In this document: one piece after another, positions 1-6,385 of the stretch
Position numbering within the stretch: the stretch's first letter is position 1
How the letters are laid out: each line of letters begins with the position of its first letter
DNA from: Leptotrichiaceae bacterium
GTDB lineage: Bacteria; Fusobacteriota; Fusobacteriia; Fusobacteriales; Leptotrichiaceae
Reading direction: 5' to 3'
Length of the DNA: 7,520 nucleotides
Assembly: GCA_030532815.1 (NCBI GenBank)
Contig: JAUNKI010000097.1
Span: 1 to 7,520, forward strand
The notes under the pieces: model-generated
What the model was told of the DNA's origin: nothing
What the model saw: only the letters and a program-made list of their open reading frames with translations
Database searches by the model: none
Made by a program: the position numbers and the translations under genes

Positions 1-169
1 GAGCTTTCTGTGCTTCAAATTCTCTTTTTTTCTGTGCTTCCTTTTCAAGTAAATCATTGAATTTGGCTTCTATTGCATTCAAACTTTCAGCTAAACTTTT
101 TTGTGGTGCAGAATAACTTACTGATGAGATTGCCAAAATTCCCATCATTAAAAACATCGCTTTTTTCAT
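1..169 (-). CDS. fadA: FadA-like secreted adhesin, N-terminal part only
   Basis: Partial gene running off the left edge; 56 codons are visible, starting at the ATG at 169-167. A strong ribosome binding site (AGGAGGT, 179-173) sits 3 bases upstream and fixes the start. Residues 1-20 form a typical signal peptide: MKKAMF, then a hydrophobic stretch rich in M, I, L and A, with a likely signal peptidase I cut near S20/A21. The mature part begins SLAESLNAIEAKF and continues as a charged heptad-like helix rich in E, K, Q and A. This resembles the start of the mature Fusobacterium FadA adhesin, a small helical hairpin protein that polymerises on the cell surface and binds host cadherins. Family membership is inferred from this short N-terminal similarity and layout; the C-terminal half is not visible. 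Other short coiled-coil periplasmic proteins (OmpH/Skp-like) are the main alternative. Confidence 0.72.
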   Translation of the reverse strand, partial: MKKAMFLMMGILAISSVSYSAPQKSLAESLNAIEAKFNDLLEKEAQKKREFEAQKA

Positions 170-282
170 TTTACCTCCTAAAATTTATTATTTCAAATTA
201 ACATAATCACAAGTTAAAATTTTTTTAATCTCCAAATTTTTGTGTATTTTTTAGATTTTTATTTGAATTATGTTTATTTTCA

Positions 283-311
283 ATTATATCATATTTTTGA
301 AATAAAAAACA
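283..311 (-). promoter_or_regulatory. Candidate promoter of the FadA-like gene
   Basis: On the minus strand a perfect extended -10 element, TGATATAAT, lies at 291-283. The -35 region 17 bases upstream (311-306, TGTTTT) is poor, which an extended -10 can tolerate. It would give a leader of roughly 105-110 nt before the ATG at 169. In such A+T-rich DNA, chance -10 matches are common, so this is a candidate only. Confidence 0.42.
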
Positions 312-345
312 CCTTTTTAAAACAATTTTTATCTTTTTTCTCTTA

Positions 346-369
346 GATTTAAAATATATTTTTTAAATC
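346..369. repeat. Perfect A/T-rich inverted repeat
   Basis: GATTTAAAA (346-354) and TTTTAAATC (361-369) are perfect 9-base inverted arms around a 6-base spacer. Neither strand has a run of T directly after the stem and the stem is nearly all A/T, so it is a poor terminator. It lies about 35 bases upstream of the candidate fadA promoter and could be a protein binding site, or chance in very A+T-rich DNA. Confidence 0.3.
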
Positions 370-434
370 AGATAACAAAATACTTATTTTAATGTTAAAA
401 TCTTTAAAAATTTTCTATTATTTCAATTTTTCTT

Positions 435-584
435 CAACATTCAAATTTTACCGGGTGAAAAATACAGGAAATAAGCGTTGTAAAAACATCTTTTTTTGTT
501 TTTACAGCGAACGAGCATTTTTGAGCTTTAGTAAAATTTGTGTTGATAGTTTTTTGGCTCAACCTTTTTTACAAAAAAGGTTGA
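435..584 (+). repeat. Dispersed intergenic repeat, copy 1
   Basis: About 150 bases that align with 7357-7520. Shared blocks include CAACATTCAAATT (435-447), AATAAGCGTT (470-479), ATTTTTGAG (517-525) and a GTTGATAGTTTTTTG block (542-556; 13 of 15 shared). Two hairpins lie between the blocks. The first pairs 476-487 with 498-509, 12 base pairs with one T-G wobble. The second pairs CAACCTTTTTT (560-570) with AAAAAAGGTTG (573-583), perfect over 11 bases and extendable by T559-A584. The second hairpin is not followed by a T run on either strand, so it is not a normal terminator. A 69-codon open frame over this segment (392-601) has no ribosome binding site and is best explained by the repeat. The element could be a MITE- or REP-like sequence or a structured RNA module; it is not a family I can name. 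Confidence 0.75.
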
Positions 585-599
585 AAAATGTCAAACATT

Positions 600-644
600 A
601 AAATAGACTTTGATTTTATTTCCGAAAAATTCAAAGTCCATTTT
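600..644 (-). terminator. Terminator of the suf operon, possibly bidirectional
   Basis: GACTTTGA (606-613) and TCAAAGTC (631-638) form a perfect 8-base-pair stem. Beyond one mismatch it extends with AAAAT/ATTTT (600-604 with 640-644). Read on the minus strand, the core stem is followed by TATTTTAATG, a usable T-rich tail. On the plus strand it is followed by CATTTTATAAAT. The hairpin lies about 60 bases past the stop codon of sufU, the last gene of the operon, which is where its terminator should be. The stem is not GC-rich, as is usual in such A+T-rich genomes. Confidence 0.6.
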
Positions 645-699
645 ATAAATATAATTTATATTCAAAACATTCATTAATTTATAATTAATAATAAAAATT

Positions 700-1134
700 C
701 TATTTATTTTTTTCTGTAATAATCTTTAATGAATGCCAGCTTAAAGTGGCACATTTTATCCTTGCAGGCATTTTTGCCACATATTCCATTAAAACTGCAT
801 CTCCCAACTTTTTTACTTCTTCAGAAGTCAGTCTTTCTTCCTGCTTCATCATTTTAAAGAAAATATTTACTTTTTCTTCAGCTTCCGACATTGTTTTTCC
901 CTTTATCAGATCAATAAGCATTGCAGTCGAAGCACTTGAAATCGCACATCCGTTTCCCAGAAAAGCCGCATCCTCTATAATATCATTATTTAATTTAACT
1001 TCAAGTATCAGGTCATCTCCGCAGTTGGGATTGTGTCCTCTTTCAACATATGTAGGATTTTCTATTTCTTTTTTTAAATCCTTTCTGTTACTATAGTCAA
1101 GTATAGTCTGCTGGTATATTTTCTCCAAACTCAT
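700..1134 (-). CDS. sufU: SufU, sulfur-accepting partner of SufS
   Basis: A 144-residue SufU-type protein of the IscU/NifU-N fold. In Bacillus the family is a zinc protein that accepts persulfide sulfur from SufS and passes it to the SufBCD scaffold. The metal-site residues are all present: C38 and D40 in NPNCGDD, C63 in NGCAISSAS, and C128 in IKCATLSW. The long segment between the second and third cysteines (about residues 75-112, EEKVN...EEVKKLGDA) marks SufU rather than classical IscU. Length and cysteine spacing match the roughly 147-residue Bacillus protein. The start codon overlaps the sufS stop by 4 bases (ATGA, 1134-1131), and AAGGAAG (1151-1145) inside sufS provides a ribosome binding site, so the two genes are translationally coupled. 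It is the last gene of the operon. Confidence 0.96.
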   Translation of the reverse strand: MSLEKIYQQTILDYSNRKDLKKEIENPTYVERGHNPNCGDDLILEVKLNNDIIEDAAFLGNGCAISSASTAMLIDLIKGKTMSEAEEKVNIFFKMMKQEERLTSEEVKKLGDAVLMEYVAKMPARIKCATLSWHSLKIITEKNK

Positions 1135-2330
1135 ATTCCGAACACTTCCTTTATTTTTTTTAACCCTTCTACAAGTCCGGCTATATCTTCATCATTATTG
1201 TAAATGCCGAAACTTGCACGGCAGCACGAAGGAATTCCGATATAATTCATTAGCGGTTGTGCACAATGATGTCCCGATCTTACCGCAACATTATATGAAT
1301 CCAATATAAATGCTACATCATGAGAATGCACACCATTTACATTAAATGCTATTATTCCGGTTCTTTCCACATTTTCGGTACAATATGTCTCCACAAAGCC
1401 GAGTCTTTTAATTTCAAACAATGCCTTCATAGCCAGTTCTTTTTCTATTTTATCTATTCTGTCATATCCGATTTCTTCTATGAAATTTATCGCTTCTTTG
1501 AGTGCCACTGCACCTTCCGTATTTTGAGTGCCGCCTTCAAATTTGTTGGGCAAGGGGGCAAATGTCGACTCCTGTTCAGTTACAAATTCTATCATATCTC
1601 CCCCATAAAGGAAAGGAGGCATGCTGTCCAGAATTTCTTTTTTTCCATACATTACTCCTATCCCCATAGGTGCAAACAGCTTATGTCCTGAAAATACAAG
1701 AAAATCGGCATTCATCTTCTGCACATCATGTCTGAAATGAAGTACGGATTGTGCGGCATCTATAAGCACTAAAGCATTTTTTCTATGTGCAGCTTCTATT
1801 ATTTCCTTTACAGGCTGTATAACTCCCGTCACATTTACCACACCTGAAACTGCCACTATTTTCGTTTTATCTGACAGTTTATATTTAAAATCGTTCAAAT
1901 CAAACTGTCCGTTATCATCTAAATACACATATTTTATTTTCGCTTTTTTCTTTCTCGCTACAAACTGCCACGGAACTATATTTGCATGATGATTTGATAT
2001 TCCCAGTACAATTTCATCTCCTTCATTTATAAACTCCATTCCATAGGAATAAGCAATAAGATTGATGGATTCCGTTGTATTTTTTGTAAAAATCACTTCT
2101 TCGGACTTTTCTGCATTTATAAATTTCCTTACTGTTTCCCTTGCATCTGCCAACAGACCTGCAGCTTTCATTGATAATGCGTGGGACCCTCTTCCCGGGT
2201 TTCCGTTATACTTTTCATAATACTCCGTCATTCTGTCCAGCACTCTTTTCGGTTTTTGGGAAGTGGCGGCAGTATCCAAATAATGATTTTCAATATTCCT
2301 GAATATCGGAAATTCTTTCCTGTAATCCAT
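1131..2330 (-). CDS. sufS: SufS, group II cysteine desulfurase
   Basis: A 399-residue pyridoxal-phosphate enzyme that turns L-cysteine into L-alanine plus an enzyme-bound persulfide, supplying sulfur for cluster assembly. The PLP-binding lysine is K217 in FSGHKLFAP, next to H216. The cofactor pocket includes the NHHAN motif (H114/H115) and D191/Q194 in LIDAAQS. The persulfide-forming cysteine is C355 in RSGHHCAQPLM, in the short-loop context typical of group II SufS enzymes. These need a partner such as SufU, which is encoded immediately downstream with a 4-base overlap. Length is close to the usual 405-410 residues. A cysteine pair, C368-C369, sits just before the conserved R370-A-S-F, where relatives usually have other small residues; this is a minor oddity. 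A good ribosome binding site (AAAGGAG) lies upstream, and the gap from sufD is 62 bases. Confidence 0.98.
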   Translation of the reverse strand: MDYRKEFPIFRNIENHYLDTAATSQKPKRVLDRMTEYYEKYNGNPGRGSHALSMKAAGLLADARETVRKFINAEKSEEVIFTKNTTESINLIAYSYGMEFINEGDEIVLGISNHHANIVPWQFVARKKKAKIKYVYLDDNGQFDLNDFKYKLSDKTKIVAVSGVVNVTGVIQPVKEIIEAAHRKNALVLIDAAQSVLHFRHDVQKMNADFLVFSGHKLFAPMGIGVMYGKKEILDSMPPFLYGGDMIEFVTEQESTFAPLPNKFEGGTQNTEGAVALKEAINFIEEIGYDRIDKIEKELAMKALFEIKRLGFVETYCTENVERTGIIAFNVNGVHSHDVAFILDSYNVAVRSGHHCAQPLMNYIGIPSCCRASFGIYNNDEDIAGLVEGLKKIKEVFGI

Positions 2331-2392
2331 GCTTTATAACTCCTTTCAATAATTTCTCCGTTTTTCTGTTTTATTGTTGAAAATCAGAGAAA

Positions 2393-3520
2393 CTATATTC
2401 TTCTTTCCAGTTCTTCCAACAGATTTTCCCTTATTTCCTCATTATCTATACTGTCAAGTACAGGTCTGAATGATGACTCGACAATAAGTTTTTTCGCTCT
2501 GCTTTCGGAAAGACCTCTGCTCATTAAGTAAAACAGTTTCGCTTCATCAACTTTCCCTACTGATGCCGCATGTTCACCTATTACGTCATCTTCATCACAG
2601 AACAGTGTAGGAATGGAGTGAGCTTTTATCTTTTCATCCAGCAGTATGGCAAATTCTCCTTCTCTCCCTTCAGACTGTCCTGCACCTTTTCTAAAATAAA
2701 GATTTCCTCTGAATACTTTTCTCGCCGTATCTTTTACAGCTCCTCTTCCCTGTATTTCTCCTATTGCTCTTCTTCCCTTAAATACAAGGGAATACTCCAA
2801 ATCGAGTCTTCTGTCACTGTCGGCTAAATATGCAGGTTTGACATATATTTCCGCCGCATCTTCTTCAAGATAGGCTTTATTGCTTATACCATTCACTTCC
2901 GCCCCCAGTTCGATACTGTAATATTCGACTTTTCCCTGTCCTAAAGCTTCTATTTTGGAAGATTCAAAATTTTTCGTATTTGTATTCAGTGTCTGTATTT
3001 TTATTAATTTAATTTCAGCGTTTCTTCCTGCGATAACTTTTATTATCCCGTTACGGTAACCGTTTGAATTATCTTCCGAATTATATGTAATTATAACCGT
3101 AGCTTTGGCAAAATCCTCTACTTCAATTACATTATAATCGATTAAAAAATTATTCTCCTCATTTAAATTATAGTTTATATAAATCGGTTTTTCAACTTCT
3201 TTTCTTTCACTTATTTTTATATATTTCCCCTCATTGTAAAATGTACTGTTCTGTACTTTGAAAAACTCTCCCAGACCGTACTCATTTTCATTTTTCAGTC
3301 TTTCCAGTTCTTTCAGGGAATCATTCAGCTTTTTTATAGTTACTCCGTCCTGATTTTCATTTTTAACGGATATATTGTTAAATTCCTTAAATGCTTCAGG
3401 CTCTTCATACTTATATCCGACTCTTTTCCATACGGGCTTCTCAAGGGAAACGTATTTTTTAAAACTTTCCGCTCTGTAACTACTATTTTCAAGATTTTTT
3501 AAACTTGCTTCATTCAGCAT
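2393..3520 (-). CDS. sufD: SufD, Fe-S assembly scaffold subunit
   Basis: A 375-residue SufB/SufD-family protein. SufD pairs with SufB and two SufC ATPases in the cytoplasmic SufBC2D complex, and is thought to help deliver iron and complete the cluster interface. The N-terminal third is variable and charged. The middle (about 120-300) is the beta-helix region. The C-terminal helical part that docks SufC holds the family signature: H317 in IGEHAASVG, followed by DEAKLFYLMSRGLSESRAK. H317 corresponds to the histidine known to matter in E. coli SufD (H360). The E. coli cysteine two residues before it is replaced by glycine here. SufB of this operon has a nearly parallel tail (FYLMSRGISKDEAK), which confirms the shared fold. 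TAGGAGG upstream of the ATG supports the start. It lies 45 bases after sufB. Confidence 0.95.
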   Translation of the reverse strand: MLNEASLKNLENSSYRAESFKKYVSLEKPVWKRVGYKYEEPEAFKEFNNISVKNENQDGVTIKKLNDSLKELERLKNENEYGLGEFFKVQNSTFYNEGKYIKISERKEVEKPIYINYNLNEENNFLIDYNVIEVEDFAKATVIITYNSEDNSNGYRNGIIKVIAGRNAEIKLIKIQTLNTNTKNFESSKIEALGQGKVEYYSIELGAEVNGISNKAYLEEDAAEIYVKPAYLADSDRRLDLEYSLVFKGRRAIGEIQGRGAVKDTARKVFRGNLYFRKGAGQSEGREGEFAILLDEKIKAHSIPTLFCDEDDVIGEHAASVGKVDEAKLFYLMSRGLSESRAKKLIVESSFRPVLDSIDNEEIRENLLEELERRI

Positions 3521-3565
3521 TATATATTTTCCTCCTAAAATTACTTTTATTCTTTCAAAACTTTC

Positions 3566-4981
3566 CTATCCTATCGTTCCTTCAAGCTCCAGTTCTATAA
3601 GTTTGTTCAGTTCTACGGCATATTCAAGAGGAAGTTCCTTTGATATGGGCTCGACAAATCCTCTTACTATCATCGCTTTTGCTTCATCTTTGCTTATTCC
3701 TCTCGACATCAGATAAAATATAGCCTCATCACTTATTCTTCCGATTTTTGCTTCATGTCCTATATCCACACTATCATTATTTATTTCAATTATAGGTATG
3801 GTATCCGATCTTGATTCATTGTCAAGCATAAGTGATTCACATTCAACTGTGGATTTACAGCCGACCGCATTAGGTGCCACTCTTAAAAGACCTCTGTAAA
3901 ATGCCGTTCCTCCGTTTTTGGAAATGGACTTTGAATGTACTGTCGATGATGTATGCGACGCCCCGTGAATTATTTTACATCCTGTATCAAGATATTGTCC
4001 TGTTGAAGCAAATGTAACTCCCGTAAATTCACATCTTGAACGTTCACCTCTCAAAATAGTCATAGGATAAAGCATCGAAACTCTCGAACCGAATGATCCC
4101 GATACCCATTCCATTACTCCGCCTTCATCTACAAGTGCTCTCTTCGTATTCAGATTGTACATATTTCTCGACCAGTTTTCTATTGTGGAATAACGCAGCC
4201 TTGCTCCTTTTTTTACAAACAGCTCCACTGCTCCTGCATGCAAAGCATTTTTCTTGTATTTCGGTGCCGAACATCCTTCTATAAAATGTAAATCAGCCCC
4301 TTCTTCTACTATTATAAGGGTATGTTCAAACTGTCCCGCTTCTGCTGCATTAAGTCTGAAATATGACTGTAAAGGCATACTCACTTTTACACCTTTGGGA
4401 ACATAGACAAATGACCCTCCTGACCATACCGCACCGTGAAGTGCTGCAAATTTATGATCATTTACGGTAATCAGCTTCATAAAATATTCTTTTATTATAT
4501 CCTCGTATTCATTCAGAGCAGTTTCTATATCAGTATACACTACTCCCTGTTTAGTCAATTCCTTGTGTATACTGTGATATACAACTTCCGAATCATACTG
4601 AGCCCCTACTCCTGCCAACGACTGTTTTTCAGCTTCAGGTATTCCCAGTCTGTCAAATGTCGATTTTATATAGTCGGGTACATCGTCCCAGCTGTCACTC
4701 ATGGATTTTGCATCAGGCTCGAGATAATGAACTATGTCATTTATATCCAAATCTGACAAATCCGCTCCCCATACCGGCATAGGTTTTGAATTGAACACTT
4801 CCAGTGCTTTCAGCCTGAAATCCAGCATCCACTGAGGTTCATTTTTCTTTTCTGAAATTTTTCTGACAATTTCTTCTGTCAGACCCTTGCCGGTTGTAAA
4901 TTTATGCTGCATTTCATCTTTAATGTCATAGACACCTCTTTCAATATCTGCAACATAGGTTTTTTTTCTACTATCTTCCAT
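3566..4981 (-). CDS. sufB: SufB, Fe-S cluster scaffold subunit
   Basis: A 471-residue protein, the usual SufB length. SufB is the core scaffold on which the nascent cluster is built from SufU-delivered sulfur. The N-terminal helical segment includes the family stretch EPQWMLDFRLKALE (48-61), and WGADLSDL follows. The central beta-helix begins near GGSFVYVPKGV (188-198). C237 in IEGCSAP and C381 in TVECESLML match the two E. coli cysteines (C254 and C405) proposed to carry sulfur and ligate the cluster. H409 and E410 in IGHEAKIG match the E. coli His/Glu pair near the cluster site. The C-terminal ISDEAIFYLMSRGISKDEAK docks SufC. A GAGGAG ribosome binding site lies a dozen bases upstream of the ATG. 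It follows sufC by 61 bases and precedes sufD. Confidence 0.98.
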   Translation of the reverse strand: MEDSRKKTYVADIERGVYDIKDEMQHKFTTGKGLTEEIVRKISEKKNEPQWMLDFRLKALEVFNSKPMPVWGADLSDLDINDIVHYLEPDAKSMSDSWDDVPDYIKSTFDRLGIPEAEKQSLAGVGAQYDSEVVYHSIHKELTKQGVVYTDIETALNEYEDIIKEYFMKLITVNDHKFAALHGAVWSGGSFVYVPKGVKVSMPLQSYFRLNAAEAGQFEHTLIIVEEGADLHFIEGCSAPKYKKNALHAGAVELFVKKGARLRYSTIENWSRNMYNLNTKRALVDEGGVMEWVSGSFGSRVSMLYPMTILRGERSRCEFTGVTFASTGQYLDTGCKIIHGASHTSSTVHSKSISKNGGTAFYRGLLRVAPNAVGCKSTVECESLMLDNESRSDTIPIIEINNDSVDIGHEAKIGRISDEAIFYLMSRGISKDEAKAMIVRGFVEPISKELPLEYAVELNKLIELELEGTIG

Positions 4982-5042
4982 TTTTTATTATTCTCCTCTT
5001 TAATTTTCTCCCAAAACCGCAAATTTTAAAAAATTTATATTC

Positions 5043-5789
5043 TTACAGCCCCAGTTCTTCTTTCATTTTTCCATATCCGTTTTTCTCGATATATTCAACT
5101 AATTCCTTGCCTCCGCTTTTTACGATTTTTCCGTCCATCAGTATATGAACAAAATCAGGTTGTAAATATTCCAGCACTTTATCATAATGAGTTATAATAA
5201 GCATGGCAGTATCATCAGTTTTTAACGTTCTTACCCCTTCAAATACTATTTTTGTCGCATCTATATCAAGCCCCGAATCAGTTTCGTCCAATATTGCAAG
5301 TTTAGGCTCAAGTACAGCCATTTGAAGTATTTCATTTTTCTTTTTTTCTCCTCCTGAAAATCCTACATTTAAGTGTCTTTCGGCATATTCAGGATTTATA
5401 TGAAGTTTTTCCATTTTTTCCACCAGTTCATTATGAAACTGCGTTAGATACTGTTTTTCACCTGTAATTGATTCTTTTGCAGTTCTTAAAAAATCTTCCA
5501 CTGTCAGTCCCGGTATTTCTTCAGGATACTGAAATGATAAAAAAATCCCTTTTTGGGCTCTTTCGTCTACTTCCAGTTCATTTATATTTTCTCCGTCCAG
5601 TATAATTTCCCCTTCGACTATCTCATGTTTCGGATGACCTACAAGAACACTGGCAAGAGTTGACTTACCTGCACCGTTCGGTCCCATTATGACATGAACT
5701 TCCCCTTTATTAATAGTCAAATCCACACCTTTCAAAATAGGTTTTCCTTCAACTTCGGACTTAACTCCTTTTAAATTTAACAAACTCAT
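5043..5789 (-). CDS. sufC: SufC, ABC-type ATPase of Fe-S assembly
   Basis: A 248-residue soluble ABC ATPase that drives conformational changes of the SufBC2D scaffold; unlike transporter ATPases it has no membrane partner. All ABC motifs are visible: Walker A GPNGAGKST (36-44), Q-loop Q87 in SFQYPEEIPG, signature FSGGEKKK (144-151), Walker B LAILDE (164-169), D-loop SGLD (172-175) and H-loop H201 in ITHYDK. The SFQYPEEIPG and FSGGEKKKNEI wording is characteristic of SufC. Length is standard (about 248-250). It is the first gene of the operon: GGAGGT precedes the ATG, and a promoter lies about 50 bases further upstream. Being first fits the C-B-D-S-U order. Confidence 0.98.
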   Translation of the reverse strand: MSLLNLKGVKSEVEGKPILKGVDLTINKGEVHVIMGPNGAGKSTLASVLVGHPKHEIVEGEIILDGENINELEVDERAQKGIFLSFQYPEEIPGLTVEDFLRTAKESITGEKQYLTQFHNELVEKMEKLHINPEYAERHLNVGFSGGEKKKNEILQMAVLEPKLAILDETDSGLDIDATKIVFEGVRTLKTDDTAMLIITHYDKVLEYLQPDFVHILMDGKIVKSGGKELVEYIEKNGYGKMKEELGL

Positions 5790-5827
5790 TTTTTATTACC
5801 TCCAAAAATTTATATAAATACTTATTA

Positions 5828-5862
5828 ACAATTTTTATGTATACATTTTACAAAAAAATTGT
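5828..5862. promoter_or_regulatory. Palindromes over the suf promoter, candidate operator
   Basis: Two symmetrical elements overlap the -10, the predicted start and the adjoining promoter spacer. ATGTATACAT (5837-5846) is a perfect 10-base palindrome. ACAATTTTT (5828-5836) and AAAAATTGT (5854-5862) are perfect 9-base inverted arms flanking it, though the two centres differ by about 3.5 bases. The position suits a repressor site. It does not clearly match Fur, PerR or a known IscR/SufR box, so the binding protein, if any, is unknown. Confidence 0.35.
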
Positions 5863-5873
5863 AATAAAGTCAA
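5845..5873 (-). promoter_or_regulatory. Promoter of the suf operon
   Basis: On the minus strand TTGACT (5873-5868) and TAAAAT (5850-5845) each match the sigma70 hexamers at 5 of 6 positions and are separated by exactly 17 bases. The predicted start is near 5838, giving a leader of about 49 nt to the sufC ATG, with GGAGGT in place. No other strong promoter is seen inside the operon, where gaps are 45-62 bases or overlapping, so sufCBDSU is probably one transcript. Confidence 0.68.
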
Positions 5874-6071
5874 TTTTAAAAATATTATATTCTGAAATTA
5901 TTATCCGAATATTTTATTCTGAATTATTTCAAAATAATACATTCATAAATTTTATATATTTTCCTAAAAGACCTCATAAAAACTTAAAATTCAATGTTAT
6001 TTTTCAATTTAATATTTTCAAATTAAAAATAATCATAAATAATTTATATTCTTTTCATAAAATTTATCAAT
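5874..6071. other. A/T-rich spacer without recognised genes
   Basis: About 200 bases between the suf promoter and the divergent RNA promoter, very A+T-rich. An 85-codon open frame on the plus strand (5837-6094) starts in the suf promoter region, has no ribosome binding site and is composed almost only of F, I, Y, K and N, as expected of noncoding A/T DNA. The only structure seen is ATTATTT/AAATAAT (5933-5939 and 5942-5948), 7-base arms with a 2-base spacer, of unknown meaning. Confidence 0.5.
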
Positions 6072-6100
6072 TTTACAAATATATAATTTTATAGTAGAAT
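6072..6100 (+). promoter_or_regulatory. Promoter of the divergent small RNA
   Basis: TTTACA (6072-6077) and TAGAAT (6095-6100) each match the sigma70 -35 and -10 consensus at 5 of 6 positions, with exactly 17 bases between. The predicted start is near 6107, inside the Fur-like palindrome. The promoter points away from suf, toward the terminator at 6255-6279 and then metF. Confidence 0.62.
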
Positions 6101-6103
6101 ACA

Positions 6104-6122
6104 TTTGAAAATGATTTTCAAA
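6104..6122. promoter_or_regulatory. Fur-type operator over the start of the small RNA
   Basis: TTTGAAAATGATTTTCAAA is a perfect 9-1-9 palindrome. Its inner 15 bases, TGAAAATGATTTTCA, agree with the 7-1-7 Fur box TGATAATnATTATCA at all but two symmetrically placed positions. It begins 3 bases after the -10 and covers the predicted start, where bound Fur with iron would block RNA polymerase. Iron-dependent repression is inferred from the site and position. Another Fur-family regulator (PerR, Zur) is possible, but the TGA...TCA ends favour Fur. Confidence 0.6.
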
Positions 6123-6279
6123 ACAGTCAATAACCATTATTAAAATATATATAGATTCATGATATATTGGGGAATATCTTTAAAATCTGTTACCAAATAC
6201 AATAAAATAAAACTGACTGTTTACTGTGCTTTTCTGTATGGAGGGATTTTCAACGACTCGGTTAGTTCCGGGTCTTTTT
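6107..6279 (+). ncRNA. Candidate Fur-controlled small RNA, about 173 nt
   Basis: This segment is bounded by a good promoter with a Fur-type operator at its start and by a strong intrinsic terminator. It holds no convincing gene: the 43-codon frame at 6159-6290 has no ribosome binding site and runs through the terminator hairpin. A long-range helix is possible: AAACAGTCA (6121-6129) pairs perfectly with TGACTGTTT (6214-6222). Inside it GATAT/ATATC (6161-6165 with 6174-6178) closes a G-rich loop, TTGGGG. The 5' end GAAAAT can pair with ATTTTC at 6246-6251. The stretch TATGGAGGGA (6237-6246) looks unpaired. I recognise no known RNA family. By analogy with RyhB-type RNAs it could spare iron by acting on iron-protein mRNAs; this is inference. 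The alternative is a terminated 5' leader of metF. Confidence 0.55.
6255..6279 (+). terminator. Intrinsic terminator upstream of metF
   Basis: GACTCGG (6255-6261) pairs with CCGGGTC (6268-6274), 7 base pairs with one T-G wobble, around a 6-base loop TTAGTT, followed directly by TTTTT (6275-6279). It is the most GC-rich hairpin in the window and is correctly oriented only for plus-strand transcription. It ends the candidate small RNA 106 bases before the metF start. Confidence 0.8.
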
Positions 6280-6385
6280 CATTACTGTAATTTATAAAAT
6301 TTTAAACAGCTGTATTGCAAAAATATCCAATTAAAATATCGCCAATTATATAAAAAATACTAAAAGAAAGCAATTTTACGAAAGT

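Noticed and set aside
392..601. 69-codon open frame on the plus strand
   Set aside because: It overlies dispersed repeat copy 1 and both of its hairpins, has no ribosome binding site and resembles no protein.
746..1096. Plus-strand open frames antisense to the suf genes (for example 746-1096, 1320-1691, 4436-4756)
   Set aside because: They are shadows of well-supported Suf proteins, with no ribosome binding sites and no family resemblance.
2353..2392. TTTCTC/GAGAAA inverted arms between sufD and sufS
   Set aside because: Only 6 base pairs over a 28-base loop, without a T run. It is likely chance and does not argue for an internal terminator.
5837..6094. 85-codon open frame on the plus strand upstream of sufC
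   Set aside because: No ribosome binding site; composition is only A/T-rich codons; it overlaps the suf promoter region and the small-RNA promoter.
6237..6275. Possible SAM-type riboswitch upstream of metF, suggested by GGAGGGA
   Set aside because: The other conserved SAM-I blocks (GGCCC, GATGAA, GGCAACC) are absent, as are hallmarks of the THF, cobalamin and TPP classes.
6159..6290. 43-codon frame beginning ATGATATATTGG inside the candidate small RNA
   Set aside because: No ribosome binding site, and it reads through the terminator hairpin and its T run. A tiny dual-function peptide cannot be excluded but is not supported.
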